A DNA stretch of 64,000 nucleotides from Tupaia tana (GCA_026018925.1 JAKSZU010000020.1:42625102-42689101); one strand, 5' to 3'; shown: positions 45,302 to 57,104, numbered from the stretch's first letter. Numbers and translations are program-made. Notes: generated from the letters alone by a model not told the origin.

Positions 45302-45559
45302 TGTTTTTTGAGAGGTTTTTACTGTAGGGTGCGTGTGCTTGCCAGAAAGACAGAGAGAGACAGAGAGACAGAAAGCGAGAAATCACCCCCTGGGGGGATG
45401 GCCACGCCGCAATCCCTTCTCCTCCATTCTCCTCTCGGGATCTTGGGCATGCACGCACACGCGCCCAGCGTGAGTTTTAAGCCACCAGGTCTGGGACTCG
45501 AACTGCGGTCTACTACATGGGAGTCCAGCGACATAGCCATTATGCCAACTGCTGGTCCC
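45302..45559 (-). repeat. type A tRNA-derived SINE
   Basis: Antisense copy. It is flanked by ttagttatctttt and ttagttatcttta. Confidence 0.92.
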
Positions 45560-45574
45560 TTAGTTATCTTTATA

Positions 45575-45941
45575 TATGAAAGTTCTCCTGTTGGAAAAAA
45601 ACACTTTTTGAGGCAGGCAAAATGTTCATATTTATTCCCTTCACAGCCCTTAGTCTAGGGCTTTGGTCATAATAGGAGGTTAATAACTGACAGTTCTTTG
45701 AATGGTAACACGTGCCAACATAAGCCATACGCTTAGGAGGTCACTCTTTCCAGAGAGGATGAGCAGCTCTGTACTGACACGACACAGTGCACGGAGGGGA
45801 GGCACGGGCACGTCGGCTACATGGTAAGCCTTAGCGTCTGAGCGCACAGTCCTTCCTCAGGTCTGAAGGAATCGCTGGGGTGTGGCTACTGAGAAGACCA
45901 GGTCCTCAAGGCAGTATGGAAGATATAACCGGAGGCACCCT
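45575..45941. other. unique sequence
   Basis: Nothing recognised. Confidence 0.3.
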
Positions 45942-46130
45942 GGGGCCAGCAGGCGGCCTGGTGGTTAAGGCACTTGGGCTGCCCCATGCTGGCTGCGGCT
46001 CAAGTCCTGAACCTAGCTGCTTGCTTTCTAACTCCCCTCTGTAGCCCCTGCATTTCTCTCTGGTGAGCACATGTGCCCTTTACCGAATTAAAATAATAAT
46101 ATACTAAATAAAATAAAATGTAAAATTCTT
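45942..46130 (+). repeat. type B tRNA-derived SINE
   Basis: Sense: ggggccagcaggcggcctgg, ggttaaggcacttgg, tctctctggtgagcacatgt, then an AT-rich tail. Confidence 0.82.
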
Positions 46131-46790
46131 AATAAAAAATTCTTAATCATTTTAGGACATCGTTCTAACTTGGGGTATCCAAAGGTTAGATGTCTACCCC
46201 AAATCATTCTTAAGGAGGAAGAGCTCCTAAAAGTAGAAAAACAGTATTTTAATGGTTTTTGTAGGTCAGTTAATTTTTCTGTTTAGAAGGTGAGAAGAGC
46301 CAGAGTTGTAACCGGAGGATATGGAGGGAAAGGGGAAACGGTTAGGTACACAGAGAAGCCTGGCATTTGGAAAAGTGTCTGGTTTGTGCTGATCATTGAA
46401 GAAACTGTGGTGCTTCTTTGCATATGAGTTACCAAAAATATGGAGCTCTTTCAGTAAAGTTGTCGGTTGTGGAAAAATATCCAAATTGAATCCAATTCAG
46501 GTTTGATCCTAGTTTACCCAATAGACTGTACTGACGAAGTACTGACCTTTCGGGGTCTAAGTAGCTTCTTTACCCAGAGTCTACCTTGTGGAAGGTGACA
46601 TGGCTGAGCCCTCAGTCCCAGCGTCCTCACACCCGGGCATGTGTGATCTGTTGGTGCTGGAAAAAATAGAAATAAACTTCTGCCATGTGTATCTTACCCA
46701 CCCTTGATGGAGAAAGGAAGCTAAACATGATATGAAGCGAGAGATGACATTTAAAGTTTCTACTAGTGCTGCTGGCCACGGGGCTTCTTT
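46131..46790. other. unique sequence
   Basis: Nothing recognised. Confidence 0.3.
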
Positions 46791-46794
46791 AATC

Positions 46795-46915
46795 GGTTAT
46801 GAAGATGTCCTATAATTGTTACTCACACGACTCTGTGGACGTGCTGAAAATCCCTCGATGTACACTTTAATTGGTGGTATGATGTGTGAATTATGTATCA
46901 GCAAAGCCTTTTCTT
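46795..46915 (+). repeat. old L1 3' end
   Basis: gaagatgtcctataattgtt, actctgtggacgtgctgaaa, tgtacactttaattggtgg and gtgtgaattatgtatcagca follow the well-known 3' UTR text of old L1 elements. Confidence 0.65.
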
Positions 46916-47500
46916 TGAAAAAAGGTTTGTAGAAATTACTGCATACATCCTCCTAAAAAATAATAGATGAACAGATGGGGATTTTTACTGTTGTGTAATG
47001 GAGGTCCAAGTTTCTTTTTTAAGGGCAGAGTCGTAGTTGCAGACAAGGTATAGTTAATACAGAGTAAGAGCTGTACTAGTTGTAGTTACACGACGTTCCA
47101 CTTACGGCTAAAGGCGATTTACCGTAATTAGTGACTCTGACACAGGTAAGGGGGAGACAGCTGCTTTTCTAGGCATTTAATGCCTCACTGGCTCCCGGTA
47201 ACCAGATGGCATTGTCGTTGCTGATGGATGGACCAGCGAAGAAGTGGGGAATAGCCACCCCACCCAAACTTCTCCAACTATAAACCTGAGTAGAATCTCA
47301 CAAGGAGTAAGCTTTCTCCTGTGGTCACCCAGGCCGCAGGAAGGGGACAAAGGTTGAAAGTAAGCAAGTGTCTTTGCCTCCACGCTCCTCGCTGTCCGAG
47401 GAGACAGTGCCACTGGTTGGTAAATGAGAAGCTGCACTGGTCAGTCGTATTTTGTTTAGAAAAACTCCCAATTTTGAATTGTGCAATAATGTACTTTTTT
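46916..47500. other. unique sequence
   Basis: Nothing recognised. Confidence 0.3.
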
Positions 47501-47504
47501 TTTT

Positions 47505-48006
47505 TTAATTTTAGTTTTCTCTAGAACACAGAGAGAGACAGCAGGACAGAGACAGAGAGAAAGAGACAGCACTTCCAGGAGAGGTGCCCATGCTGCCAGC
47601 CTTCTCTGCTGTACTCTCAGAATTTGGGGCACTGGGACCAGCAGTTAGCGTAATGGCTATGTCGCTGGACTCCCACGTAGTCGACCACAGTTTGTGTCCT
47701 GGACCCAGTAGCTTAAACTCACGCCGGGCGAGTGTGCTTGCGTGCTCAAGAACCTGAGAGGAGAATGGAGGAGAAGGGATTGCGGCGTGGCCATCCCCCT
47801 GGGGGGTGATTTTCTGTCTCTCTGTCTTTCTGGCAAGCGCATGCGCCCTATAGCAAAAACCTCTGCTAAAAAAAAAAAAAAAGAATTTGGGGCATGCACA
47901 CACATGCTTTGGGCATGTTTTTCAAGCTGCCAGGTCTGGGACTTAGATTGCTTATTTGATCATGTGGGATCTAACTGTCCTAACCTCCATGCCACCTGCT
48001 GGCCCA
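47505..48006 (-). repeat. type C tRNA-derived SINE, split by a type A SINE
   Basis: Left part: agttttctctagaacacaga plus a purine block to agaatttggggca. Right part resumes agaatttggggcatgcacac and ends cacctgctggccc. Confidence 0.88.
47634..47881 (+). repeat. type A tRNA-derived SINE nested in type C
   Basis: Sense copy with a perfect 13-bp duplication (agaatttggggca) at 47,619 and 47,882, both within the older type C SINE. Confidence 0.95.
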
Positions 48007-48087
48007 CACATTTTTTTTTTAAACTGAAAGAAGTTCTACTTGTTTGTCTAGAATTTTAGAGTTGGTTTTTTGTTTGTTTGTTTGTTT

Positions 48088-48305
48088 CTAAGTTTTACTA
48101 GAGAGCACGTATGCTTGCTGGAGAGACACAGAGGAGGGGCAGAGAGAGAGGGAGAAGGGGAGGAGTCAGTCATTGCACAGGGAAGAGGCCACACGGCATC
48201 TTCCTTCTGTTCCCCTGTTTTGAAGCCGCTGGGTCCGAGACCTGGTCTGTGCAGTAGGCCGTGTGAGACCCAGCGGCCTTAACCGCCAGGCCACTTCGCT
48301 GGCCA
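48088..48305 (-). repeat. type C tRNA-derived SINE
   Basis: Antisense: ttactagagagcacgtatgc, a purine block, and a head end ccacttcgctggcc. It is flanked by agaattttagagtt on both sides. Confidence 0.85.
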
Positions 48306-48329
48306 GAATTTTAGAGTTTTATATTCACT

Positions 48330-48510
48330 GTTTCATTCATTATTTTACCAAACACATAATAACTTTGTGGAGTAAAACAGAACTGGGATTATAATTTCCA
48401 TTTGTTAACTGAGAAACTGAGGTCCAGACAGGAGGATGAATTTAGCTGGTCAAATAAGGCAAAGTCAGTTATGAATGTGACCCCCAAACTCAGTCCTAGA
48501 GCCCATATTA
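48330..48510 (-). repeat. MIR
   Basis: Antisense MIR: tttccatttgttaactgaga, aactgaggtccagacaggag. Confidence 0.65.
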
Positions 48511-48534
48511 GAGTTTCTTTAATGCAAAGAGATG

Positions 48535-49460
48535 AAATGGTCAATCTCACTAGTAATTAGTAAGATACAAAATAAGATACCGAGATTTTTATTATTTGGC
48601 AACAGTTAAGAGAAGATATTTGTTATTGGCAGAAGTGTAGAGGAATACACTGCTGATGTTCACACAGACTTGTTCACGTTCTCAAATACAGCAGAGCCAC
48701 GTTTAGTGATCGGTCCTAGAGAAACACTGACATTGGTGTGTGCAAGTGACTGTACAGTGATGTCTATAATAGGAACGGGCAGTCGTGAAGCCAATCGTTC
48801 TGGAATTAGGACGCGAACATGTCATACATGTATAATGAAATATAATGAAATTCTTTTAGAGAGACTGAGACAGACACACGTGTAGTGATACAAAAAATTG
48901 CCCAGGCATATTAATAAGGAAGTAAAGCAAATGACACAGAAATGCTTAGGTTCCATAATTTTTTTTTGCTTTATGCTTTTTTTTCTTTCTTTTTTCATTG
49001 CCGGAGGGTGTATGTACTTGCCAGGGAGAGTGAGAAAGTGAGAGAGAGCGTCCCTGATAGGGAGTGGCCATGCTGGAATCCTTCTCCTCCATCTCTTCAT
49101 CCCATCAGGATTTGGGCATGCGTGCACATGCACCTGGCATGGTTTTGCAGCAGCTGGGGCCAGGGTTTAAACCACGATGGTCATGTGACTGACTCCTTCC
49201 ACGCAGAGCCGACTCACTTCACCACAGGGCAGTTCTCCCTTTACTCTCAAAGAATTGTGATGTGTAAACACACATGCACGAGATACGTCCATGCAGGAGA
49301 CAGGGCTGGGAGAGCACGGGCAGACTGGGAACAGCAGCCATTTATGGTGCGGCAGTGGTACTGTGGGGTGGCAGAGACACAGGGAGCTTTACACTTGATA
49401 TATTTCTCTATATGTTACTCGGTTCTTTTATGAGAACTTATGCATTATTATAAAATTAAA
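48535..49460 (+). repeat. old L1 3' part, interrupted by a SINE
   Basis: agtagataca-like ORF2 text (caatctcactagtaattagt, gaatacactgctgatgttc), ccaggcatattaataaggaa, then after the SINE tacacttgatatatttctct and tgcattattataaaattaaa give the order of an old L1 3' end, sense strand. Confidence 0.65.
48970..49233 (-). repeat. type C tRNA-derived SINE
   Basis: Antisense: cattgccggagggtgtatgt, catcccatcaggatttgggc, and an end near cacagggcagttctcc. Confidence 0.8.
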
Positions 49461-49469
49461 AATGCTTTT

Positions 49470-49608
49470 TGGAGGCTGGCAAGTGATGTGGTGGTTACAC
49501 ACATACACACATGTATCCACACACACATGCACATACACACATGTATCCACACACACACACACATGCACACATACATATACGTGCACACACACATGCACAC
49601 ACACACTC
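49470..49608 (+). repeat. SINE head fused to a CA-rich microsatellite
   Basis: A head fragment (ggaggctggcaagtgatgtg, gtggtt) runs directly into interrupted (CA)n with tgtatcc and tgcacata units to 49,608. Confidence 0.75.
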
Positions 49609-49760
49609 TGAAATTGGAGTCCGGAAAGCAGAGCGGTTTGGCCGAGGTAACCCAATTACTGAGTGCAGAGCGTCAGCCCGAGTCCAGATGCTCCAAGTCC
49701 AGTTCCATCAGATCTCCCAAGTCGGTGGCTCATCTTTTAGCAACTCCAACAAGCTTTGGC
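49609..49760 (-). repeat. possible MIR remnant
   Basis: taacccaattactgagtgca and gtcagcccgagtccagatgc resemble the antisense MIR 5' part. Confidence 0.4.
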
Positions 49761-50061
49761 TTTACAGATTTTCCCAAAAACAGAGAAAAAATGGTGTCTG
49801 TACAAACGTTTCATCATCCTGTTTGCCTCTTCCCAGTATCATATTTCATCTTTGCTTTTCCCTTTGATTATTTTCTTTATATTCTGATCTACAGAGGTGA
49901 TTCATTTCAGAAATGATGAGATATGAATATTATAGAAGCTTTTCATAGTGTTAAACAGGAAAATGTCAAGAGCTTTTAAGGAGTTCCTGTTAGTCATGTG
50001 CTAGGAGACAATGTAGTCACAGTTCAGACATTGGTCACCTCTGTTCACTAATAGCAGACTT

Positions 50062-51170
50062 AACACACACACACAGACACACACACCTACAGACACACAG
50101 GCACACACAGACACACACACACAGACACACAGGCACACATACAGACACACACACCTACAGACACACAGACACACACACACACAGACACACAGGCACACAT
50201 ACAGACACACAGACACACACAGACACACACACCTACAGACCACAGACATACACAGACACACACAAACAGACACACAGGCACACATACAGACACACACACA
50301 CACATACAGACACAGATACACAGACACATAGACATACACACAGACACACTCAGACACAGACATACAGACACACAGACACACACACAGACACACATACAGA
50401 CACAGACACACAGACACATAGACATACACAAAGACACACACAGACAGACACAGACATACAGACACACAGACACACAGAAACACATACAGACACACACACA
50501 AACACACAGACACACATACAGACACAGACAGACAGACACACACAGACACACACACAGACACACACACACAGACACACATACATACACACAGACACAGACA
50601 CACATACAGACACACAGACACACATACAGATGCACAATACACACATACAAATACACACATGTACACACATTACACACATACAGATACACATACATGCACA
50701 CAGAGAGACATACATACAGACACACATATACATACAGATACACATACATGCACACACAGAGACATACATACAGACACACATATACACACAGACACACATA
50801 CAAAGACACACATATACATACACATACACAGAGACACATATAGACACAGACACACATACACACATACACATACATACACACATATAGACACACATACACA
50901 TACAGACACACATGTGTGCACACATTATACACATACAGACACATATATACATGCACACACATACAGACACACATACATACATACATACACACATACAGAC
51001 ACACACATACAGACACACACATACACATATATACACAGAGACACACACATATACACACATGCAGATACACAACACACATACAGACACACATGCACATACA
51101 TTCACACATACACACATATACACACATACAGACACACATACACACACACAAACACACACACATACACCCT
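50062..51170. repeat. 1.1-kb CA/CAGA/CATA array
   Basis: Alternating purine-pyrimidine CA repeats with regularly interspersed cacaga, cacagg and cacata units. It is nearly pure over 1.1 kb with almost no G or T on the plus strand at first; later units carry more T (acatacatac). It looks like a microsatellite that grew into a complex array. Confidence 0.95.
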
Positions 51171-51877
51171 ACCACTGCCAGCATTAGTGGCTCTATGTTT
51201 CTATCAGACTGACTTCTTCCGATCAAAGAAATGATAAACTTAAGATCTAGTTTTCACAGCCTTTTATCTTTTACAAATGTTAGATTTTTTTTCCCCTGCG
51301 CACCTCTCAGACATCCTGTGTGATTAACTTCCTAATTACTTGAACTCAAAGATCACTGTGTAAAGACTACGGAGTTTAGTTTCCATGTACTGCTTTACTT
51401 CCGGAGATGGGGGTAGAACTTACTGTCACTCTAGCGGGTAACAGTTTAGGATGACCAGGTGGTGCTGTGGTACTCCACATTGAGCCGTGAAGACCCAGCA
51501 CTTCACGCAAGAGCGAAGCGTGGACAGCCTGTGGGTCAGCGGCCCTCCTTGCAGCCTCGCGCCGCCAGTGGGGCTGCCAAGTCTTTCCCTAGCACAGATG
51601 GCTGACCGGGCTGTCATTCAGTTACTAACTTTCACCCACGTTGGAACTGTGGTGACTCACAGGTTTATAATGAGGACTTCAACTTACTTCCTAGGTGATA
51701 AACAAGTTGCTTAGCATAGCAAATCACGCATAAGCATAGTAAAAGGCAATTTGTTACAACTGAAATGATAAAAATCCCAAGAGCAGGATTCAATCTGTAC
51801 CAGGTATTGTGAAATGCTCCATCAATTGTTCCTGGCTAGGCTTAAAATGAATGAATCCCTTTAAAATGAGAATGTTT
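51171..51877. other. unique sequence
   Basis: No recognised repeat or exon. Confidence 0.35.
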
Positions 51878-51889
51878 AAGAGCTAGGTC

Positions 51890-52047
51890 CAGGGGCCAGC
51901 AGGTGGCATGGTGGTTAAGGGCGCTGGACTCCTACATGGCTGACCACGATTCCAGTCCTGGACCTGGCGGCTTGCCTTCTCTCTCCCACCCCCTGCCCCA
52001 TACTCTTTCCCTCTCTGGTCAAGTGAAAATAAATAAATCAATAAGAA

Positions 52048-52081
<34 letters not shown>
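51890..52081 (+). repeat. type B tRNA-derived SINE
   Basis: Sense: ggggccagcaggtggcatgg, tccctctctggtcaagtg, then about 30 A residues at 52,050-52,080. It is flanked by aagagctaggtcca and agagctagctcca. Confidence 0.9.
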
Positions 52082-52085
<4 letters not shown>

Positions 52086-52094
52086 TAGCTCCAT

Positions 52095-52350
52095 AGTGGA
52101 TAGAACTAGCCTGGTGGATAAGGCATCCGAATCCCACATGGTTGCCTGTGTGGTTCGAGTCCTGGATCCCGCAGCTTGAGAACATGCCAGGAGAGCATGT
52201 ATACCCAGTATCCTGAAAGGAAGGAGGAAAGGAGGAGAAGGGACTGTGGCGTGACCATGCTCCACGGGCAATGCTCTCCCCTCTCCCTCTCTGTCTCTCT
52301 GTCTTTCTCTGGTGAGTGGATGTGCAAGCTATCAAAAACAAAACAAAAAC
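52095..52350 (+). repeat. type C tRNA-derived SINE
   Basis: Sense: actagcctggtggataaggc, aggaggagaagggactgtgg, and tail tgtgcaagctatcaaaaac. Confidence 0.82.
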
Positions 52351-52969
52351 AAAACCCAGAACAAAGTAAGGAGACAAAACCCAAAACCTAGAGTGTTTAG
52401 TAACATTAGCTTTAACATATACGATTTAATGTCATAATTATCCTAATCATTATGGATTATTACCTGCAAGTGAAGGACAAGACCAAGAGTGTCATTGTGT
52501 CACGGAGAACAGGGGTCAGGAGATAGGAACCCGAATTCTTCCTGGCTCCACTAGTCGCTTCTTTGGGACTCAATTTTCCAATGTATGAAATGAAGGCATT
52601 TGACTAAATCAGTTTCACCCAGTCTGGGTGATCTGGAGCTTTAAGAGTTCACAAAGAAAACAGTCATCAACTGGGAACCATGCTCAGCATTTCAAAGAAT
52701 CTAACAGAAATGACTTGTTTACATTAAATGAAGCCTTACAGGTGAGTGAATGCATCAGCCTTACAAGTGAATTAATACATATATTTGTATATATCTAATT
52801 ACATATATACCTTTATTAATTCAAAATACGTTGATTAGCTATTGTTCTTTATTGTAGATTACATTTTATCTGAATAAAAGTGAAGAAATAATCCGTAATG
52901 TAATAAGTAAGGCCTACCAAAGAGAAAAGTTAAACACAAAATATATGCTTAGTTGGGCAAATTGGGTTG
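52351..52969. other. AT-rich sequence, possible MIR
   Basis: At about 52,530-52,620 agtcgcttctttgggactca and attttccaatgtatgaaatg are MIR-like. Otherwise unassigned. Confidence 0.4.
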
Positions 52970-53170
52970 GTTAAGTCAGCCAACTGGTGGCACAATGGTG
53001 ACACAGCTGGACCCACATGGCAAGGGGCTGGATTCACATCCTAAGGCCTCCCGAGCACACTGGGAACTGCATACATTACATGGTCCAGGTGGCTGAGCCT
53101 CTGGGAGGGTCAGAGAGTGAAGACCCTATTTGGGGTGTCTCTATCTCTCATGGAGGAGATAAATAAACAA
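52970..53170 (+). repeat. type D SINE
   Basis: aactggtggcacaatggtga head, and tail gtgtctctatctctcatgga plus ggagataaataaac. Confidence 0.65.
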
Positions 53171-53261
53171 CAACAACAAAATACACAAGAGCTCTAACTG
53201 CTTCTTGGAGGTGAAAACTTGGAAACTACTAGCTTGAAAGATCCTTATGTGTCCTTAGAGA

Positions 53262-53492
53262 ACTGGCTCTTGGGCCTAGTGGTGAAGGGAGCCAGATCCC
53301 TCATGGCTGACGGCAGTTCAAATCCTGGTCCCAGCAGCTCGGACAGTATGCTGGGCATGTGTGCATGCATACCTCGGATTCTGACAGGGTGGAGATGTGG
53401 GGGAGAAGGGGCTAAGCACGACTGTACCCCATTTCTCCTTCTCTCTCTCTGTCTCTCTTGAGCACACGTGATCTCTGGAGAAAAAAAAATCT
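53262..53492 (+). repeat. type C tRNA-derived SINE
   Basis: Sense: gggcctagtggtgaagggag, gttcaaatcctggtccc, and tail gagcacacgtgatctctgg. Confidence 0.78.
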
Positions 53493-53795
53493 TACAGTAG
53501 CTATTTTCTAAGAGGGCCCCAATTATCACTGATGTCTAGAATTTATGCCTTTATATAAAACTCTCCCCTTGAGTGTGGCCTGGATTTATTGATTACCTTC
53601 TAGCGAACGGGAAATGGCAAGCGTAATGGGAGGTCAGTTCTGAGATCATATGTAAAGACTGTGGTTTCCACCTTGAGGGTTCTTCTCTGGATCTTGGCTC
53701 TGGGCAAAGCTAGCTGCCATGTTATAAGGGCTCGCGGAAGTGAGCCAGGAAGCAGGTTTTTCTGCAGTTTTAGCCTTTACTGAGAAAATGCATGA
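53493..53795. other. unique sequence
   Basis: Nothing recognised. Confidence 0.3.
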
Positions 53796-53798
53796 AGG

Positions 53799-54072
53799 AG
53801 GGACCAACAGTAAGCGTAATGGCTATGTCGCTAGATTCCCATGTAGCTGGCTACGGTTTGAGTCCCGGACTTGGTGGTTTAAACGCACGCCAGCGTGTGC
53901 GTGCGTGCCCAAGATCCCGAGAGGATAATGGAGGAGAAGGGATTGTGGCATGGCCATCTCTCCTGGGGGGTGATTTCTTGCTTTCTGTCTCTCTGTCTCT
54001 CTCTGTCTCTCTGGCAAGTGCATGCACCTTGTAGCAAAAAACTCAAAAAAAAAGAAGAGAAAAGAAAAAAAA
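53799..54072 (+). repeat. type A tRNA-derived SINE (A1 variant)
   Basis: Sense copy starting gggaccaacagtaagcgta. B-box ggtttgagtcc; A/G-rich tail. Confidence 0.9.
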
Positions 54073-54625
54073 TGCACAAAGGACTAGGAAGAGAAAAAAG
54101 ATAATTTTTAAAAAAGTAAAATAAAGGAAAAATAAATAAGAGAGACAGAAGATTTCTAGCTAGTATGACTCATACTTCAGTTCACTCACTCCATTCTAAA
54201 TACAGAGCAATGGTAGACAAGGTGAATACACAAAACCGAAGAGCGACATATCCTGACTGAGACTCAAGACAAACCCTGCTGTAAATCAGCGCGGCTCCTC
54301 CACGTGACTGGGGATTGCTGCGCTAGAAACAGGCAGTGGTGCTGAGTCGTGAGGAAAGGGCTCCAAGTCACTGGCTTGCTGATCACGCCGGGGACGCTGC
54401 TGTTAGCGTGTCAGGCCCCAGAGAGGTGGGGCTGGGCTAGCGGGCGGAGGAGGACGCAGGTGGACTGCGGTGCTACTTGTCACCATCGGGGAGGAGCCAC
54501 ACCGGTTCTGAGCTGGAGCCCTGTCAGGCCGGTGGGGGCAACTTCAAAGCTGTTGGACAAGGATGAGGAGAGCGAGGGAAAGAGAGAGAGAGAAACAAGA
54601 TTTATAAGCTTCAGCCATGATCAAG
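54073..54625. other. unique sequence
   Basis: Nothing recognised. Confidence 0.3.
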
Positions 54626-54627
54626 GC

Positions 54628-54866
54628 AGACAGAGCTCTATATACACAGAACGCTTTATATATAGCTCATGCAATCATGCCGACAACTCCACGAAGTCGT
54701 TATTGCTTTATTATTATTATCCTAGTGTCCAAATGGAGAAGCCAAGCCACAGAAAACTAAGTAAATTGCCAAGATGACTCAGCCAGTGAATGGCAGAACT
54801 TGGATTTCAACTCAGGAAGTCTAAGCCCCAAGCATAACTGTTAATCACTCCACTATTCTGTCCGGA
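54628..54866 (-). repeat. MIR
   Basis: Antisense MIR in good order: ttattattattatcctagtg, gtaaattgccaagatgactc, agccagtgaatggcagaact, tggatttcaactcaggaagt. Confidence 0.85.
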
Positions 54867-55057
54867 ACACAAAGCTCATTTGAAGTCTTTTTACTCAAAT
54901 CGAACCTCCAAACTATATTCTAAACACAAATAAATTTCATTCTATGACAAGCAGGGAAATAACAAATTGAAACATGAATTTAATATAGATGGATTTAGTC
55001 TGATAAAGATTTTAAAGTAGCTATGTTTAGGATGGTTAAGATAATTGCAAAATAATT
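54867..55057. other. AT-rich sequence
   Basis: Nothing recognised. Confidence 0.3.
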
Positions 55058-55102
55058 TTATTATATTATATTATATTATATTATATTATATTATATTATT
55101 TA
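55058..55102. repeat. (ATTAT)n microsatellite
   Basis: About eight pentamers of attat, next to a SINE tail. Confidence 0.92.
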
Positions 55103-55104
55103 TA

Positions 55105-55320
55105 TTTTTAGAGATTTTTGCTATAGAGCGCATGTGCTCCCTAGCGAGACAGAGAGAGACAGAGAGACAGAAAGCGAGAAATCACCCCCAGGGGGATGGC
55201 CACACTGCAATCCCTTCTCCATTTTCCTGTAAGGATTTTGGTCATGCATGCACGTGTGCCTCACATGAGTTTCAAGCTGCGAGATCTGGGACTCAAACTG
55301 CAGTTGGTCCAGCAACTACT
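55105..55320 (-). repeat. type A tRNA-derived SINE, head truncated
   Basis: Antisense: tagagatttttgctatagag to gcagttggtcc, with the last head segment missing or altered. Confidence 0.82.
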
Positions 55321-55324
55321 ATGT

Positions 55325-55467
55325 AACTATATATATGTAGAGTCAAAGCTTCAAGAGTTATATATTTTTTATATTTATATATATAGTTATATAAAATATA
55401 TTTAAATATTATATTTTTATATTTATATATTTTTTATGTATAATATTTTAAGATATTATATATAATT
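55325..55467. repeat. AT-rich low-complexity tract
   Basis: Irregular TATAT/ATTTAT sequence between two SINEs. Confidence 0.8.
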
Positions 55468-55700
55468 TTTTGGAGAGATTTTTGCTATAGGTGTTCTTTC
55501 TTGCTGGAGAGACAGAGAGACAGAAAGCGAGAAATCACCCCTTGGGGGTGGCCATGTTGCAATCCCTTCTCCATTCTCCTCTTGGGATTTTGGGCATGCA
55601 TACAAACATGCCCGGCATGAGTTTCAAGCCTAAGGGACTTGAACCACAGTGGGCCATGTGGGAATCCAGCAACATAGTCATTACATCATCTGCTGGCCTC
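55468..55700 (-). repeat. type A tRNA-derived SINE
   Basis: Antisense: ttttggagagatttttgcta to catctgctggcctc, with a short internal loss. Confidence 0.87.
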
Positions 55701-55732
55701 ATTATTTTCTTTTTTTTAAGAAGGCAAAATAA

Positions 55733-55972
55733 TTTTAAAAAATTTCCAGAAGATATGGTTGCTTATCAGAGAGAGGCGGAGATGAAGAGCGAGAGAGGAA
55801 GAAAGCACCTTGCGGTGGGGTGACCACAGTCCCTCCCTTTCTGCCCTTCGCCCTGTCGGATTTGGGCAGGCACTCACACGCTTCTGTCCTGTTTTTCAAG
55901 TAGCGAGGGCCATCATTTGAACTGCAGTCAGTCATGTAAGATCTAGCGCCCATACTCGGCTATGGAGCTGGC
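55733..55972 (-). repeat. type C tRNA-derived SINE
   Basis: Antisense: tttccagaagatatggttgc, gccctgtcggatttgggcag, and an end at tggagctggcc. Confidence 0.78.
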
Positions 55973-56259
55973 CGAGAGAGCAAAATAGTTTGAACTAAAA
56001 GCAGGAGCAAAATGGAACAGATTAATAAGAAAAGAAACCTATTAAAAATTTTGGAAATAGAAAACATAGTCCTTGACACCATTACTAATCCAGAATTGAG
56101 TAACTGATATCGCACTGACCTTTTGCTATAACGCAGCTAGAGAAATGGATCGAGTACATTAAATAGTGTTCTGATATAGTGGACAACAGACAGCTGGCCC
56201 CTGAGAAGGGAGCAGGCAGGTGAAATGTGAGCAATGATTGAACTGGCTTTCTTCCCAGA
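55973..56259. other. unique sequence
   Basis: Nothing recognised. Confidence 0.3.
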
Positions 56260-56269
56260 GGCAATTTAC

Positions 56270-56469
56270 TTTTTTTTTGAGAGAGACTTTTTGCTATAGG
56301 GTGTTTGTGCTCGCCAGAGAGACAGAGAGAGACAGAGAGACAGAAAGCGAGACATCATCCCTCAAGGGGATGTCTACGCACATTTCCGGCATGAGTTTTA
56401 AGCCACTGGGTCCAGGACTCGAACTGTGGTTGACTAAAGCAGCGTCCAGCGATGCCATCTGCTGGTCCT
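56270..56469 (-). repeat. type A tRNA-derived SINE with an internal deletion
   Basis: Antisense copy lacking about 70 bp between catccctcaaggggatg and cgcacatttccggc. It is flanked by ggcaatttac on both sides. Confidence 0.92.
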
Positions 56470-56479
56470 GGCAATTTAC

Positions 56480-56897
56480 ATTCTGTACCACAGAAATGGG
56501 AAACACAAAAAGAGTACCCCTGACTGAGTTGAAAGTCAAAGCATCAAGAGTTTGAAGCCGTTTGAGTGCTCAGAGCAGAGGATCAGGGAGGGAGCTGAGC
56601 AGAGAAGTAGCTACGGAGATGAGTGGGGTCTCCGTTGCTCTGGCTGCAAGACCTGTTGCATATTTGTGGAACAAAAGTCCTTAAAGGTGGCCAAAGGACA
56701 ATTACTGGGAAAAGAGCAGTCACTCGCGGGCTATGATAGGGACGGAAACATGTGGGTGAAAACAAAGAGAACAGAGAGGTGTCTTTGAACAGCAGCGGGT
56801 TTAATCCTGACTCCAAGGAAGGTCACACTTTAAGTTCTAGGCTAAAATAGCTCTAGAACAAAGATTACTCTAGACTCATCTTTAAAATGCTAAGAGC
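56480..56897. other. unique sequence
   Basis: Nothing recognised. Confidence 0.3.
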
Positions 56898-56985
56898 AGG
56901 ACCAGCAAGTGACATGGTGGTTAAGGCGCTGGAGTCCTACATGGTCCACCAGAGTTTGAGTCCTGGACCCTGCAGATTAACTGTC
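56898..56985 (+). repeat. type B SINE, 3' truncated
   Basis: Sense head aggaccagcaagtgacatgg to gtttgagtcctggaccctg, stopping without the usual CT block. Confidence 0.78.
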
Positions 56986-57104
56986 TTCAGTGTTCATAAC
57001 TATTGTCGCTGCTTTTATGTCCTCCAGTCTTTCAATGACTACTATAGAGTGTGGGCAGTTGGTATATATTAAGTGGAGACATACAATGTCTCTCTTTCAT
57101 AGCC

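Noticed and set aside
50087..51226. 379-codon minus-strand open frame rich in Cys and Val
   Set aside because: It is only the translation of a CA-type repeat. Stop codons cannot arise from the unit, and the protein has no complexity.
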